Shown: in pieces, positions 27,062 through 37,138 of the stretch
How positions within the stretch are numbered: the stretch's first letter is position 1
Layout of the letters: every line of letters begins with the position of its first letter
Assembly (NCBI GenBank): GCA_017937195.1
Contig: JAGBEA010000039.1
Coordinates: 1 to 56,074 of the forward strand
Source of the DNA: Oscillospiraceae bacterium
Lineage (GTDB): Bacteria > Bacillota > Clostridia > Oscillospirales > Oscillospiraceae
Direction of reading: 5' to 3'
DNA: 56,074 nucleotides
Made by a program: the position numbers and the translations under genes
Notes under the pieces: model-generated
Database searches by the model: none
Told to the model about the DNA's origin: nothing
The model's input: the letters and a program-made list of their open reading frames with translations, nothing else

Positions 27062-27994
27062 ATGAAACATGTTTTTATTATCAACCCCACCGCAGGCAAG
27101 CAGGACAGCCGCCAGCGGATCTACGATATGGCGGACATCCTGCGTGACAAGCACGGACTGGAGGTACAGTGCATCCTCACCAAAAAGCAGGGTCACGCCA
27201 CGGAGCTGGCGCGCAAGCTGTGTGAAAGCGGTGAAGAACTGCGTTTCTACGCCTGCGGCGGTGACGGCACTATCAATGAGGTGGCCAACGGCATCCTCGG
27301 CTATGACAACGCCGCTATGACCTGCATCCCCGTGGGTACGGGCAACGACTTTTTGAAAAATTTCGGCGAGGACGCCGCCAAGTTTTCCGATGCAGAGAAT
27401 CTGTGGAACGGCCCCCAGTTCCCCATCGACGTGATCGATGTGGGCGGTCGCGTCGCCCTGACCATCGCCTGCTCCGGCATTGATGCGCGTATTGGACGCG
27501 ATGTACATAAATACAGCGAAAGTCCCCTGCTGGACGGCAAGAGCAGCTATGTGGTGTCGCTGATCGTCAACTTCATCTTCAAAAATCTGGCCTCCCACTG
27601 GACGGTGGAGCTGGACGGCGAAGCGGTGGAGGGCGATTATGCGGTGGTCAGCGTGTGTAACGGACGCTACTACGGCGGCGGCTTTATGCCTATGCCCGAG
27701 GCGCGGATGGATGACGGCATTATGAACGTGATGATCGTGGATAAGATCAGTAAGCTGCAGTTTTTGCGCTTTGTGGGTCTGTACTCCAAGGGACAGTACC
27801 GCAAGGTGCCCCACGTGGCCCACGGCTACACCCCCAAGGTGGTACGCATCCGCTCGGAGCAGGAGGACATCGTCACCTGTCTGGACGGTGAGAGTATGGT
27901 GAGCAGCGATATCACCATCAAGCTCAGTGACAAGCGGCTGAACTTCTTCGGCCCCGCAGGCTGCAGCTGCAACCGCACCGCGTGGGATCAGTAA
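27062..27994 (+). CDS. Diacylglycerol kinase family lipid kinase
   Basis: A 310-residue DagK/YegS-type lipid kinase that phosphorylates diacylglycerol or a related lipid, feeding it back to phosphatidic acid. It has the N-terminal INPTAGKQ motif (residues 6-13), the nucleotide-binding GGDGTINEVANG (near residue 65) and PVGTGNDFLKNF. The C-terminal half has the second family block RMDDGIMNVMIVDK. The ATG at 27062 follows GGAGG. The gene lies behind the hairpin element and in front of groES. Confidence 0.88.
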   Translation: MKHVFIINPTAGKQDSRQRIYDMADILRDKHGLEVQCILTKKQGHATELARKLCESGEELRFYACGGDGTINEVANGILGYDNAAMTCIPVGTGNDFLKNFGEDAAKFSDAENLWNGPQFPIDVIDVGGRVALTIACSGIDARIGRDVHKYSESPLLDGKSSYVVSLIVNFIFKNLASHWTVELDGEAVEGDYAVVSVCNGRYYGGGFMPMPEARMDDGIMNVMIVDKISKLQFLRFVGLYSKGQYRKVPHVAHGYTPKVVRIRSEQEDIVTCLDGESMVSSDITIKLSDKRLNFFGPAGCSCNRTAWDQ

Positions 27995-28038
27995 ATTTTG
28001 CCGTTTTGTGAACTTTTGCGAATTTTCCTTTTTTCCCC

Positions 28039-28066
28039 TTGAAAATCACGGATAGTGTGGTATGAT
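28039..28066 (+). promoter_or_regulatory. Promoter of groESL
   Basis: TTGAAA (28039-28044), 16 bases and TATGAT (28061-28066), directly in front of the CIRCE operator. Confidence 0.7.
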
Positions 28067-28074
28067 TATCAGCG

Positions 28075-28101
28075 TTAGCACTCGACAATCTTGAGTGCTA
28101 A
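28075..28101 (+). promoter_or_regulatory. CIRCE operator (HrcA binding site)
   Basis: A perfect TTAGCACTC, nine bases, GAGTGCTAA just downstream of the -10 box. HrcA repressor binds CIRCE and is released on heat or protein-folding stress. hrcA itself is not in the window. Confidence 0.97.
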
Positions 28102-28137
28102 CGCTGAATTTGTTTTTCAATGAAGATAAAGCTATAA

Positions 28138-28434
<297 letters not shown>

Positions 28435-28466
28435 AACAACAAGTTTCTATTCCCGTTTGGAGGTAA

Positions 28467-30104
<1,638 letters not shown>

Positions 30105-30121
30105 TCGGATCCCCCACAAGC

Positions 30122-30156
30122 AAAACACCGGAAGGCATTGCCTTCCGGTGTTTTTT
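30122..30156. terminator. Terminator between groEL and the EcsC-family gene
   Basis: 15-base stem (30122-30136 with 30140-30154) with a 3-base loop and T runs on both strands. It serves groEL and the convergent minus-strand gene. Confidence 0.88.
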
Positions 30157-30157
30157 C

Positions 30158-30973
30158 TTATTTCCGCGTTCTTTCCTGCTTCAAGATCTGCCAGAGATAG
30201 CGCTTGCGGTATTTCACATCAACGCTGCGCATTACCTTTTGATAATATATGCCGTTGGCGGCGCCGCCCAAAATGCCCACCACGGGCAGACCCTGGATGA
30301 ACTTCAGCAGCAGCATATCCATGGCAAAGGCGGAGGCCGTCTGCTGCAGCTGCTGGGCAAACACCTCGTCGGATACCGGTGTCGGTCCGTGGACAAGCAG
30401 CTTGTCCACCTCTGTGTGCAGCCGCTCCCAATCCTCGCCGCTGGCAAGGGATGCCTCCATCATCTTCAGAATCAGCATCTGCTCGGCGCGGCTTTCGTAG
30501 GAATAGCCGTAGTGCAGTGCCGTTTCATAGATACCCTTGAGCAGTGTTGCGATAAACAGCACGATGTCCGGCAGTCCGATGCCCAGCGCACCCAAGCCGA
30601 TGCCCTCCACAGTGGTCATCGTCAGGTTGCCCAAATTGGCGTAGCCGGCGCTTTTTTTCATATAGCGCAGCTCGCTGCGGCTGCCGCGGCGGCGCACCGC
30701 CTCATCGCTGACGCGGTGGTCGGCCAAGATCTCCTCCTTGCGGAAGGTCTTTTCCAGCAGGGGGCTGCCCTTTTGGAACACCAGTGAAAACGCCTTGCAA
30801 AAGGCGCTCTCCAAGCCGGCATATACCTTTTCCGGCAGCTTGCTCTCCAGCTCCTGCTTCCAGCGCGGGGGCCTGCTTCGCAGCGCGGCCATCCGGCGGC
30901 GCTCCTCCTTGCGGGCAATGGCGTGCAGCTCGCGGCTGATGGCGGCAAGGCGGCGCGTATTCTGGATGTTCAC
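30158..30973 (-). CDS. EcsC-family protein
   Basis: A 271-residue protein of the EcsC type. The family hallmark is visible in the middle: a glycine-rich hydrophobic stretch (VEGIGLGALGIGLPDIVLFIATLLKGIYE) preceded by a basic helical region and followed by ALHYGYSY. EcsC-like proteins are membrane-associated and of unknown biochemical role; in Bacillus the gene neighbours an ABC exporter, but no transporter is adjacent here. The start is taken at GTG 30973, since GAGGAGG sits at proper distance; GTG 30979 is too close. Confidence 0.8.
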   Translation of the reverse strand: MNIQNTRRLAAISRELHAIARKEERRRMAALRSRPPRWKQELESKLPEKVYAGLESAFCKAFSLVFQKGSPLLEKTFRKEEILADHRVSDEAVRRRGSRSELRYMKKSAGYANLGNLTMTTVEGIGLGALGIGLPDIVLFIATLLKGIYETALHYGYSYESRAEQMLILKMMEASLASGEDWERLHTEVDKLLVHGPTPVSDEVFAQQLQQTASAFAMDMLLLKFIQGLPVVGILGGAANGIYYQKVMRSVDVKYRKRYLWQILKQERTRK

Positions 30974-31083
30974 GGCCACACCTCCTCTCCCCTATTATGA
31001 TAGCGGAAATCACCGCGGATGCAACAAGTTTTTTCTTCTGCGGGCGGCCGCAGAAAAAACTGCACTTTTTCCGAAAAAAAGTG

Positions 31084-31113
31084 TTGACAATTGCCGTTGC
31101 TGTGTGTTATATT
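31084..31113 (+). promoter_or_regulatory. Strong promoter of the tRNA cluster
   Basis: Perfect TTGACA (31084-31089), 18 bases and TATATT (31108-31113; TTATAT at 17 is an alternative), 28 bases before the first tRNA. Confidence 0.75.
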
Positions 31114-31140
31114 AACTCTTGCCTTGTCGAGGTACGATAT

Positions 31141-31217
31141 GGCGGCGTAGCTCAGTTGGCTAGAGCATGCGGTTCATACCCGCAGTGTCACCGGTTCGAA
31201 TCCAGTCGCCGCTACCA
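31141..31217 (+). tRNA. tRNA-Met (CAT)
   Basis: 77-base cloverleaf with encoded CCA. Acceptor GGCGGCG pairs with CGCCGCT (one G-U), the D arm is GCTC/GAGC and the anticodon loop is TTCATAC. The first acceptor pair is G-U rather than the C-A mismatch of an initiator, so it is the elongator type. The T stem has one C-A mismatch. Confidence 0.93.
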
Positions 31218-31271
31218 TCACCGGCGAGATGTGAAAGCATCTCGCCGGTACCCTTCAAGGGACACTTCTCC

Positions 31272-31346
31272 GGCCCGTTGGTCAAGTGGTTAAGACACGG
31301 CCCTTTCACGGCTGTAACATGGGTTCGAGTCCCGTACGGGTCACCA
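31272..31346 (+). tRNA. tRNA-Glu (TTC)
   Basis: 75-base cloverleaf with encoded CCA. Acceptor GGCCCGT/ACGGGTC, anticodon loop CTTTCAC, T loop GTTCGAGTC. Confidence 0.95.
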
Positions 31347-31348
31347 AT

Positions 31349-31425
31349 GGAGGCTTAGCTCAGCTGGTTAGAGCGCCTGCTTCACACGCAGGAGGTCACT
31401 GGTTCGAGTCCAGCAGTCTCCACCA
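31349..31425 (+). tRNA. tRNA-Val (CAC)
   Basis: 77-base cloverleaf with encoded CCA. Acceptor GGAGGCT/AGTCTCC, anticodon loop TTCACAC. It starts two bases after tRNA-Glu. Its 3' end is duplicated 277 bases downstream. Confidence 0.94.
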
Positions 31426-31426
31426 A
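31408..31426 (+). repeat. Direct repeat, copy 1: 3' end of tRNA-Val
   Basis: 19 bases of the T arm, acceptor and CCA of tRNA-Val, repeated exactly at 31685-31703. Confidence 0.9.
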
Positions 31427-31427
31427 T

Positions 31428-31462
31428 AAAAATGCCTGCCCTTATGGGCGGGCATTTTTATT
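31428..31462 (+). terminator. Terminator of the tRNA cluster
   Basis: 14-base stem (31428-31441 with 31446-31459), 4-base loop and a T-rich tail, directly after tRNA-Val. Confidence 0.85.
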
Positions 31463-31684
31463 TGCTGTGAGATTCTCGGGAGAAACAGCGGTTCGACCCA
31501 CGACACCCCAAAAATACAAGCCGTAGGCACCGGATTTTTGGCTGGTGGGGAGTAAGGCGACCACCGCCTGTGGCGGAAACAGGGAGCCGAGCGAGTGGCC
31601 GCGGTCGAAAAAATCGAGGGAAGCATAAGCCCGATGATTTTTTCGGTAACCGCAACAGGAGTGCGAGCGCGTCAGCGCGTAGCT
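31463..31684. other. Structured non-coding insert downstream of tRNA-Val
   Basis: About 220 bases without a credible gene. Foldable parts include CCAAAAAT/ATTTTTGG (near 31508-31541), CCGCC/GGCGG (near 31565) and a long stem pairing GCGGT-C-GAAAAAATC (near 31601) with GATTTTTTC-GGTA-ACCGC (near 31660). It is bounded by two exact copies of the tRNA-Val 3' end, each followed by a terminator hairpin. Confidence 0.55.
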
Positions 31685-31703
31685 GTCCAGCAGTCTCCAC
31701 CAA
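31685..31703 (+). repeat. Direct repeat, copy 2: orphan tRNA-Val 3' end
   Basis: Exact 19-base copy including CCA, without the rest of a tRNA upstream. Confidence 0.9.
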
Positions 31704-31704
31704 G

Positions 31705-31741
31705 CAAAAGAGTCCACCCAATAGGGTGGGCGCTTTGTTTT
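31705..31741 (+). terminator. Second terminator after the orphan tRNA end
   Basis: Stem built from CCACCC/GGGTGG with flanking CAAAG/CTTTG and a T-rich tail. Its position after the orphan CCA mimics the terminator after the real tRNA. Confidence 0.65.
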
Positions 31742-31821
31742 CCCCCGCGTGCATTGCTTTTTCCTCCGCTTTATGGTAATTTATTGTCATATCAGGCGTT
31801 TTACCGCAAGGAGGTCTTTTT

Positions 31822-32841
31822 TTGAGCTTAAACAAAAAGATCGTTTCCCTGCTGCTGGTGCTGCTGGTCATCATCGGTGCAGGTCCGATCCAGCAATATT
31901 TGCGCGATGACTTGACTTTGGTGGGCGAGTTCCAATTCGCCGAGGACATTGACCACTTTGTGTTTTATTCCCCCCATCAGGATGACGAATCCATTTTCTT
32001 TTCCCAGACCGTGCAGGCCGCCATCGACAAGGTGGGCAGCGACCGTGTGACGGTAGTCCTCCTCTCCGACGGCGCCGCCTCCGGCGCGCAGGAGCTGCCG
32101 GAGATCGCACAGCCGCTGGATGCTGTTACCTCCACCGTACAGCAGCTTCTTATCCAAAGCAGCGCCGCTCCCCTGACGCAGGAGGAGATCGCAGATGCCA
32201 AGCGGCTGCTGTTTTCCAAGGCGCGCACCAACGAATTCATCGCCGCACTGGAGGCGCTGGGCGTAGGGCACTATGAACTGCACACGCTGCCCGACGGCGA
32301 TCTGGCAGGCAGCATTGAGGAGATCAATTCCATTATCCGCGGCAAGCTGGGCACAGAGGGCCGCGTGGCACATCTGACCTACTCCTACTATTTTGACCCC
32401 CACGCCGACCACTGCGCCACCGGACAAGCGCTGCAGGAAATCAGCGCCGAGGACGGCTTTGGCGACCACAACACCGCCTATTTTATGGTGAAGATGGAGC
32501 CGGCTACACTGGCAAACTACTATCCCCAGCCGATATTCTATAAAAAGGCCCACTTCCGCCTGCTGCAGCAGCAGACGGGCTCGCAGCAGATCGCTGCCGC
32601 CGCCGCAGAGTATGGCGTGCGCTGCACCGATATGGATGCCGCGACACAACAGATCGCCGCAGCCTTGTATGACACGATGCAGCGCGACGGCTGCACACTG
32701 CTGCAGGCCATCGAAACCACCTCCGCTGTTTCCACACTGCGATTGGGCGTGGGGCATCTCTCCGTCAAGGACTTCTTCACCATGACCGATGCCCATTTGA
32801 CCAATCAATCTCTGGTCACTCTCATTCATACACCTTTTTAA
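31822..32841 (+). CDS. PIG-L family (LmbE-like) deacetylase, membrane-anchored
   Basis: A 339-residue zinc-dependent amide hydrolase of the PIG-L/LmbE/BshB class, which removes acetyl groups from GlcNAc-type substrates. The metal motif reads SPHQDDES (residues 50-57, variant of HPDDE), and the distal ligand block is DPHADHCATG near residue 193. Residues 5-22 form a hydrophobic signal anchor, so the enzyme probably works outside the membrane. The start is TTG at 31822 after AAGGAGG. It is 15 bases upstream of a membrane acetyltransferase-like gene. The exact sugar is unknown. Confidence 0.85.
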   Translation: MSLNKKIVSLLLVLLVIIGAGPIQQYLRDDLTLVGEFQFAEDIDHFVFYSPHQDDESIFFSQTVQAAIDKVGSDRVTVVLLSDGAASGAQELPEIAQPLDAVTSTVQQLLIQSSAAPLTQEEIADAKRLLFSKARTNEFIAALEALGVGHYELHTLPDGDLAGSIEEINSIIRGKLGTEGRVAHLTYSYYFDPHADHCATGQALQEISAEDGFGDHNTAYFMVKMEPATLANYYPQPIFYKKAHFRLLQQQTGSQQIAAAAAEYGVRCTDMDAATQQIAAALYDTMQRDGCTLLQAIETTSAVSTLRLGVGHLSVKDFFTMTDAHLTNQSLVTLIHTPF

Positions 32842-32856
32842 GGGAGGAAAATCACG

Positions 32857-33975
32857 ATGAACAACACCGAACTGCAGACCCCCGCACCCAAGAAGCGGTA
32901 TCTATCCGTTGATATCGTGCGCGGCTTCGCCATGGCTTTTGTGGTGGGCGGCGTGACACTGGTGATGGACTTCGCCAACCTGCTGCCGTGGAACGATCTG
33001 GCTGATTTCATTATCACCCAGTGGACCCACGCCCACTGGGACGGCATCCGTCTGGGCGAAACCTTTACCCTGCTGGTATTTATCTCCGGCATGTCCGTTG
33101 CGCTGCACGGCAAAAGCACCGGCAAGCTGGAGAAAAAGACCATGAAAAAGCTGCTGCTGCGCACGCTGCAGCTGATTGTACTGGGCATCATTTATAACGG
33201 TCTTTTCAATCTGGATTTTGCCAATATGCGCTATTGCAGCGTGCTGTTCCGCATCGGCGGATCTGTGGCGCTGGCCTCCATCATTTTCTACAAGACCACC
33301 ACCCAGCGCGCCCGCATTTTGTGGGTGACCGGTATTCTGACGGTCTATGCCGTGCTGTCCCTTGTGCTGGTGGCGCCCGATGCCGCCGGAGCAAGCCCCC
33401 TGACTATGGAAGGCAACTTTGGCTGCTGGCTGGACCGCACTCTGCTGGGCGCACACTGCTACGATCCGCTGTATGATCCCGAGGGCATCGTGGGCACGCT
33501 GGCAGCCACCTCCACCGCACTGATCGGCGCCATCGTCGGCGGCTTTATCACCGACGAGCGCTACAGCGATAACAAGCGCATCCTTGTGATCGTGGGCGTG
33601 GCGATCGCCATGTGCGTGGTGGCCTATCTGCTGCGCGGCATCATCCCCGTGAACAAGAAGCTGTGGTCCAGCACCTATGTGCTGATGCTGACCGGCGTTT
33701 CCATGCTGATCTTCGCCGCTTTCTACTGCATTGTGGAGAAGTGGAAATTTACCTTCGGTTTGAAGTGGCTGATCTCGCTGGGGCGCAACTCCATCGCCGC
33801 CTATTTCGTCCACCGCATCTTTGATTTCACCTCCGCCAGCGAGTTTTTCCTGGGCGGTCTGTGCCGCTATCTCCCCACCTATATGACCAAGCCGCTGATC
33901 GACATCGGCGCGTTTGTGATTCTGGTCGGTATCTTCTGTTTCCTGGACAAGAAGAAGATTTATTTCAAGGTTTAA
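32857..33975 (+). CDS. HGSNAT-like (DUF1624/DUF5009) transmembrane acyltransferase
   Basis: A 372-residue protein with about ten to eleven hydrophobic helices. The N-terminal RYLSVDIVRGFAMAFVVGG block, followed by THAHWDGIRLGETFTLLVFISG with its conserved histidine, and DPEGIVGTLAATSTALIGAIVGG in the middle, are typical of the heparan-alpha-glucosaminide N-acetyltransferase/YeiB-like families, which carry acetyl groups from cytoplasmic acetyl-CoA across the membrane onto amino sugars. Immediately downstream of a PIG-L deacetylase, it suggests a shared amino-sugar substrate in the envelope. A strong terminator follows. Confidence 0.82.
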   Translation: MNNTELQTPAPKKRYLSVDIVRGFAMAFVVGGVTLVMDFANLLPWNDLADFIITQWTHAHWDGIRLGETFTLLVFISGMSVALHGKSTGKLEKKTMKKLLLRTLQLIVLGIIYNGLFNLDFANMRYCSVLFRIGGSVALASIIFYKTTTQRARILWVTGILTVYAVLSLVLVAPDAAGASPLTMEGNFGCWLDRTLLGAHCYDPLYDPEGIVGTLAATSTALIGAIVGGFITDERYSDNKRILVIVGVAIAMCVVAYLLRGIIPVNKKLWSSTYVLMLTGVSMLIFAAFYCIVEKWKFTFGLKWLISLGRNSIAAYFVHRIFDFTSASEFFLGGLCRYLPTYMTKPLIDIGAFVILVGIFCFLDKKKIYFKV

Positions 33976-33986
33976 TGACTATACGC

Positions 33987-34019
33987 AAAAAGACGCCGCC
34001 CATCGGGCGGCGTCTTTTT
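33987..34019. terminator. Bidirectional terminator
   Basis: About 15-base stem (33987-34001 with 34005-34019) between convergent genes with T/A runs on both sides. Confidence 0.87.
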
Positions 34020-34028
34020 GCTCTGTTG

Positions 34029-35318
34029 TCAGCCTTGATCCTTCTCCATCATAATTTCCAGAATGGTCTTATCCGTCGGCACCATACCGGGGGTGCTGAC
34101 GCGACCCATATTGCGGATCACCTGCTCCGCCGTATCGGCGCAGATGCCGTCAGTTGCCTGCAGACACACGCCGTCCGCCGCCAGCAGCGCGCACATCATC
34201 GCCGCGTTGGTGGCGGTGGCCAGCTTCAGCGCGCAGCCGATCTTTCCGCCGTCGCAGATCATACCGGTGAGATTGCCGCTCATATTGGTGATAGCCGCGG
34301 CGATCTTGCTGTCATCACCGCCCAGCAGCCATGTCATTGCCGCCGAGGATGCGGTAGCCGCAGACACGCCGCAGCCGCAGGTGGCGGACAGCTTGCCGGT
34401 GAAAAGCTTGATATACACAGTGAGGGCGTGGGAAAATGCCAGCGCCTTCTCTAATTGCACACGGCTGGCGCCCACATACTTGGCCATCTCCACCACGGGA
34501 ATGATAGCGGTCAAGCCGTGGTTGCCGGAGCCTGCCGAGGACATTACCGCATAGGGGCAGCCGCTCATACGGCCCTCGGCGCTGCTGGCTACGCGCAGCA
34601 TGGTGCGGGTAATAAGGTTGTCCCCCATCCCCCCCTGCTCCACATGGCGGCGCAGCGCGGATGTAATGCCGATGCCGATGTCGTGCTGCAAACCGTAATC
34701 CGCCAGCACGCCGTTCATCGTTTCGCCCTCCAGCATATAGGCAAGCTCCTCCTCGCTGCACTGATCCACCAGCGCGCGAATCCCTGCCACGGTCATCTGC
34801 TTCATTTTGGCGTGCAGCTCATCCTCGCCGCCGGGCGTGTATTCCTTTTTCAGCAGTGTTTCATGGTTGCGGCGGGTATAGATAATATTAGAGTGGGTTC
34901 CGCGGATCTCGCTGATGCCGATGCCGGCTGTGGTAATGATCTCCGCCCGGGCATAGAGCGCTGTCTCCTCCGGCTTGATCATCACCACCACATGGCGATC
35001 CTCCACCAGTTGGATGGCTTTGGCGATGATCTCGTCGTTGATATCCTCCAGCAGCTCCAGTTTCTTCTCCGGATTGCACAGGAATGTGCCCAGCGCGGCG
35101 GCGTACTTCAAGCCCACGCGGGGAAACCCGGGGATGCCCACAGACATACCGTTTTTGTAAATACCTGCGTTTACCTCCACCTTCACGCTCACCACATCTC
35201 CCCCGATGGCGTGGTAGGCATCCGCCGCTGCCAGCGCCACGCATACCGGCTCTGTGCAGCCCAGTGCGGGGACAACATCCTGATGCAGGATCGTCAACAG
35301 TTCTTGCTTCGTCAGCAT
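34029..35318 (-). CDS. L-cysteine desulfidase family protein (CyuA/YhaM, UPF0597)
   Basis: A 429-residue protein of the serine-dehydratase-like alpha group formerly called UPF0597. The family's [4Fe-4S] cysteines are visible: LGCTEP near residue 18, the later [17 protein letters not shown] block and CGCGVSAAT. Members break L-cysteine into pyruvate, ammonia and sulfide (CyuA), or deaminate serine-like substrates. The start at 35318 follows GGAAGG; a GTG three codons upstream is rejected. It is divergent from patB and ridA, which act on related chemistry. Confidence 0.88.
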   Translation of the reverse strand: MLTKQELLTILHQDVVPALGCTEPVCVALAAADAYHAIGGDVVSVKVEVNAGIYKNGMSVGIPGFPRVGLKYAAALGTFLCNPEKKLELLEDINDEIIAKAIQLVEDRHVVVMIKPEETALYARAEIITTAGIGISEIRGTHSNIIYTRRNHETLLKKEYTPGGEDELHAKMKQMTVAGIRALVDQCSEEELAYMLEGETMNGVLADYGLQHDIGIGITSALRRHVEQGGMGDNLITRTMLRVASSAEGRMSGCPYAVMSSAGSGNHGLTAIIPVVEMAKYVGASRVQLEKALAFSHALTVYIKLFTGKLSATCGCGVSAATASSAAMTWLLGGDDSKIAAAITNMSGNLTGMICDGGKIGCALKLATATNAAMMCALLAADGVCLQATDGICADTAEQVIRNMGRVSTPGMVPTDKTILEIMMEKDQG

Positions 35319-35461
35319 CGAAAACACCCTTCCGTTGTTTGATTTTGGCTATATCTAATTGTATCATACTACAAAAATTTGCACTTTTCCACCAGTTTTT
35401 TATATGAATATTGCTTTGTGGGAAGGCGTGGCGGATCACACCCAAACCTTTGTGTTTTACC

Positions 35462-35490
35462 TTGAAAACCCTTGCGATCTATGGTTAAAT
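35462..35490 (+). promoter_or_regulatory. Promoter of patB-ridA
   Basis: TTGAAA (35462-35467), 17 bases and TTAAAT (35485-35490), 32 bases before patB. A weaker minus-strand candidate (TGGAAA-17-TATGAT, about 35364-35392) would serve the desulfidase gene. Confidence 0.45.
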
Positions 35491-35522
35491 ATAGAGAGAA
35501 CAAAGGAAAGGAATCCGTTTTT

Positions 35523-36692
35523 ATGATCTACAATTTTGACGAAATCATTGACCGCAACGGAAACCACAGCGCCAAGTATGACGAGCGTATGAAAAAGTTC
35601 GGAACCAACGATGTGCTTCCTCTTTGGATCGCCGACATGGATTTCCGTACCGCCCAACCCATCATTGACGCGCTGACCGCCCGTGCGCAGGAGGGTCTGT
35701 GGGGCTACACAAACCGCCACGATGGCTACTTTGAGGCTATCGCCGCTTGGCAGAAGCGCCGCAACGGATGGGATATCGACACTTCGCTGATGAGCTGGAG
35801 CCTTGGTGTGGTGCAGACCATCAGCGCCATGGTGCATATCTGCGTGCCGGTAGGCGGCAATGTGCTGATCCAGACCCCCGTCTACTCCGAGTTCTACGAT
35901 ATGGCGGAGCTGGCAGGGCGCAACGTGATCGAAAACCGGTTTGTGGAGCGCGACGGCGTATGGCAGATGGACTGGGCAGACTTTGAGGAAAAGCTGCAGA
36001 CCGCCGATCTCTTTTTGCTGTGCAATCCCCACAACCCGCTGGGCATGGTGTGGGATCCTGCCGACCTGAAGCGTATGGTGGAGCTGTGCATCCGCTATCA
36101 TGTGCCGGTGCTGTCCGATGAGATCCACTCCGACCTCATTTTCCACGGCAAGAAGCACACCCCCACCGTCTGCGTGTCCGAAGATGCCAAAAACTATGTG
36201 GTGACCGCTATCTCCGGCACCAAGACCTTCAATCTGGCAGGTCTGCAGGCCAGCAGCGTGGTGTTCCCCAACAAGTATATGAAGCAGAAGTTTGACCGCT
36301 TCTGGTTCAATATGGATATCCACCGCAACAACGCCTTCTCCCTCACCGCGATGGAGGCCGCCTTCAACCACGGCGAGGAGTGGCTGGAGCAGCTGCTGCC
36401 CTATATCAGCGCTAACTTTGACTATGTGGTCAGCTACTGCCGCGAGCATATCCCCCAGATCAAGACCTATGCACCCGATGCCACCTACCTGATGTGGCTG
36501 GACTGCCGCGAGCTGGGTCTGGATAACGAGGCGCTGCGCCGCTTTATGATCGACAAGGCCAAGCTGGGTCTGAACGAAGGCTGGAGCTTCGGCCGCAGCC
36601 TCAATGGCTTTATGCGTCTGAACGCAGCCTGCCCCCGCAGCGTACTGGAGCAGGCGATGAAGCAGCTGGAAGAAGCGGTCAAATCGCTGTAA
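35523..36692 (+). CDS. patB: PatB/MalY-type cystathionine beta-lyase
   Basis: A 389-residue PLP-dependent C-S lyase, class I aminotransferase fold. It has the start NFDEIIDRNGNHSAKYD, PLWIADMDF, substrate/PLP region NPHNPLGMVW and SDEIHSDLIF, and the PLP lysine in SGTKTFNLAGLQ near residue 229. The product of such enzymes is homocysteine, pyruvate and ammonia from cystathionine, or sulfide from cysteine. ATG 35523 fits family length. It precedes ridA by 33 bases. Confidence 0.92.
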   Translation: MIYNFDEIIDRNGNHSAKYDERMKKFGTNDVLPLWIADMDFRTAQPIIDALTARAQEGLWGYTNRHDGYFEAIAAWQKRRNGWDIDTSLMSWSLGVVQTISAMVHICVPVGGNVLIQTPVYSEFYDMAELAGRNVIENRFVERDGVWQMDWADFEEKLQTADLFLLCNPHNPLGMVWDPADLKRMVELCIRYHVPVLSDEIHSDLIFHGKKHTPTVCVSEDAKNYVVTAISGTKTFNLAGLQASSVVFPNKYMKQKFDRFWFNMDIHRNNAFSLTAMEAAFNHGEEWLEQLLPYISANFDYVVSYCREHIPQIKTYAPDATYLMWLDCRELGLDNEALRRFMIDKAKLGLNEGWSFGRSLNGFMRLNAACPRSVLEQAMKQLEEAVKSL

Positions 36693-36725
36693 ATACGCAA
36701 AATATTGAGTAAGGAGTGCAATATC

Positions 36726-37094
36726 ATGAAAGTTTTGGAAACCAAGAACGCCCCCGGCGCCATCGGCCCCTATTCTCAGGGTTTTGAAGTGAACGGCTTT
36801 GTGTTCACCAGCGGTCAGATCCCCGTGGATCCCGTCAGCGGTGAAGTGCCCGAGGGCATTGCCGCGCAGGCGGAACAGAGCTGCAAGAACGTAGGCGCCA
36901 TTCTGGAGTGCGCCGGCATCGGCTTTGAAAATGTGGTCAAGACCACCTGTTTCCTGGCCGATATGGGCGACTTTGCCGCCTTCAACGAGGTCTATGCTCG
37001 CTACTTTATCTCCAAGCCCGCCCGCAGCTGCGTGGCGGTGAAGGCACTGCCCAAGGGTGTGCTGTGCGAGATCGAAGCCATCGCAGAAAAGTAA
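36726..37094 (+). CDS. ridA: RidA-family reactive imine/enamine deaminase
   Basis: A 122-residue YjgF/RidA trimeric enzyme that hydrolyses 2-aminoacrylate and related enamines formed by PLP lyases, protecting other PLP enzymes. The family pattern NAPGAIGPYSQGFEVNGFVFTSGQIP, the arginine in KPARSCVAV and the final CEIEAIAE are present. Start at 36726 after AAGGAG. Its place behind a C-S lyase fits direct disposal of the lyase's enamine product. Confidence 0.93.
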   Translation: MKVLETKNAPGAIGPYSQGFEVNGFVFTSGQIPVDPVSGEVPEGIAAQAEQSCKNVGAILECAGIGFENVVKTTCFLADMGDFAAFNEVYARYFISKPARSCVAVKALPKGVLCEIEAIAEK

Positions 37095-37104
37095 TCTGCC
37101 CAAT

Positions 37105-37138
37105 AAAAAGCCGCGTGACTTTCGTCACGCGGTTTTTT
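37105..37138. terminator. Bidirectional terminator after ridA
   Basis: Stem CCGCGTGAC/GTCACGCGG with a 4-base loop, A run before and T6 after. The stop codon of the convergent EamA gene lies inside it. Confidence 0.85.

Noticed and set aside
31396-31949. Minus-strand open frames across the tRNA-Val region
   Set aside because: They run through tRNA and terminator sequences and have compositions typical of spurious tRNA-overlapping frames.
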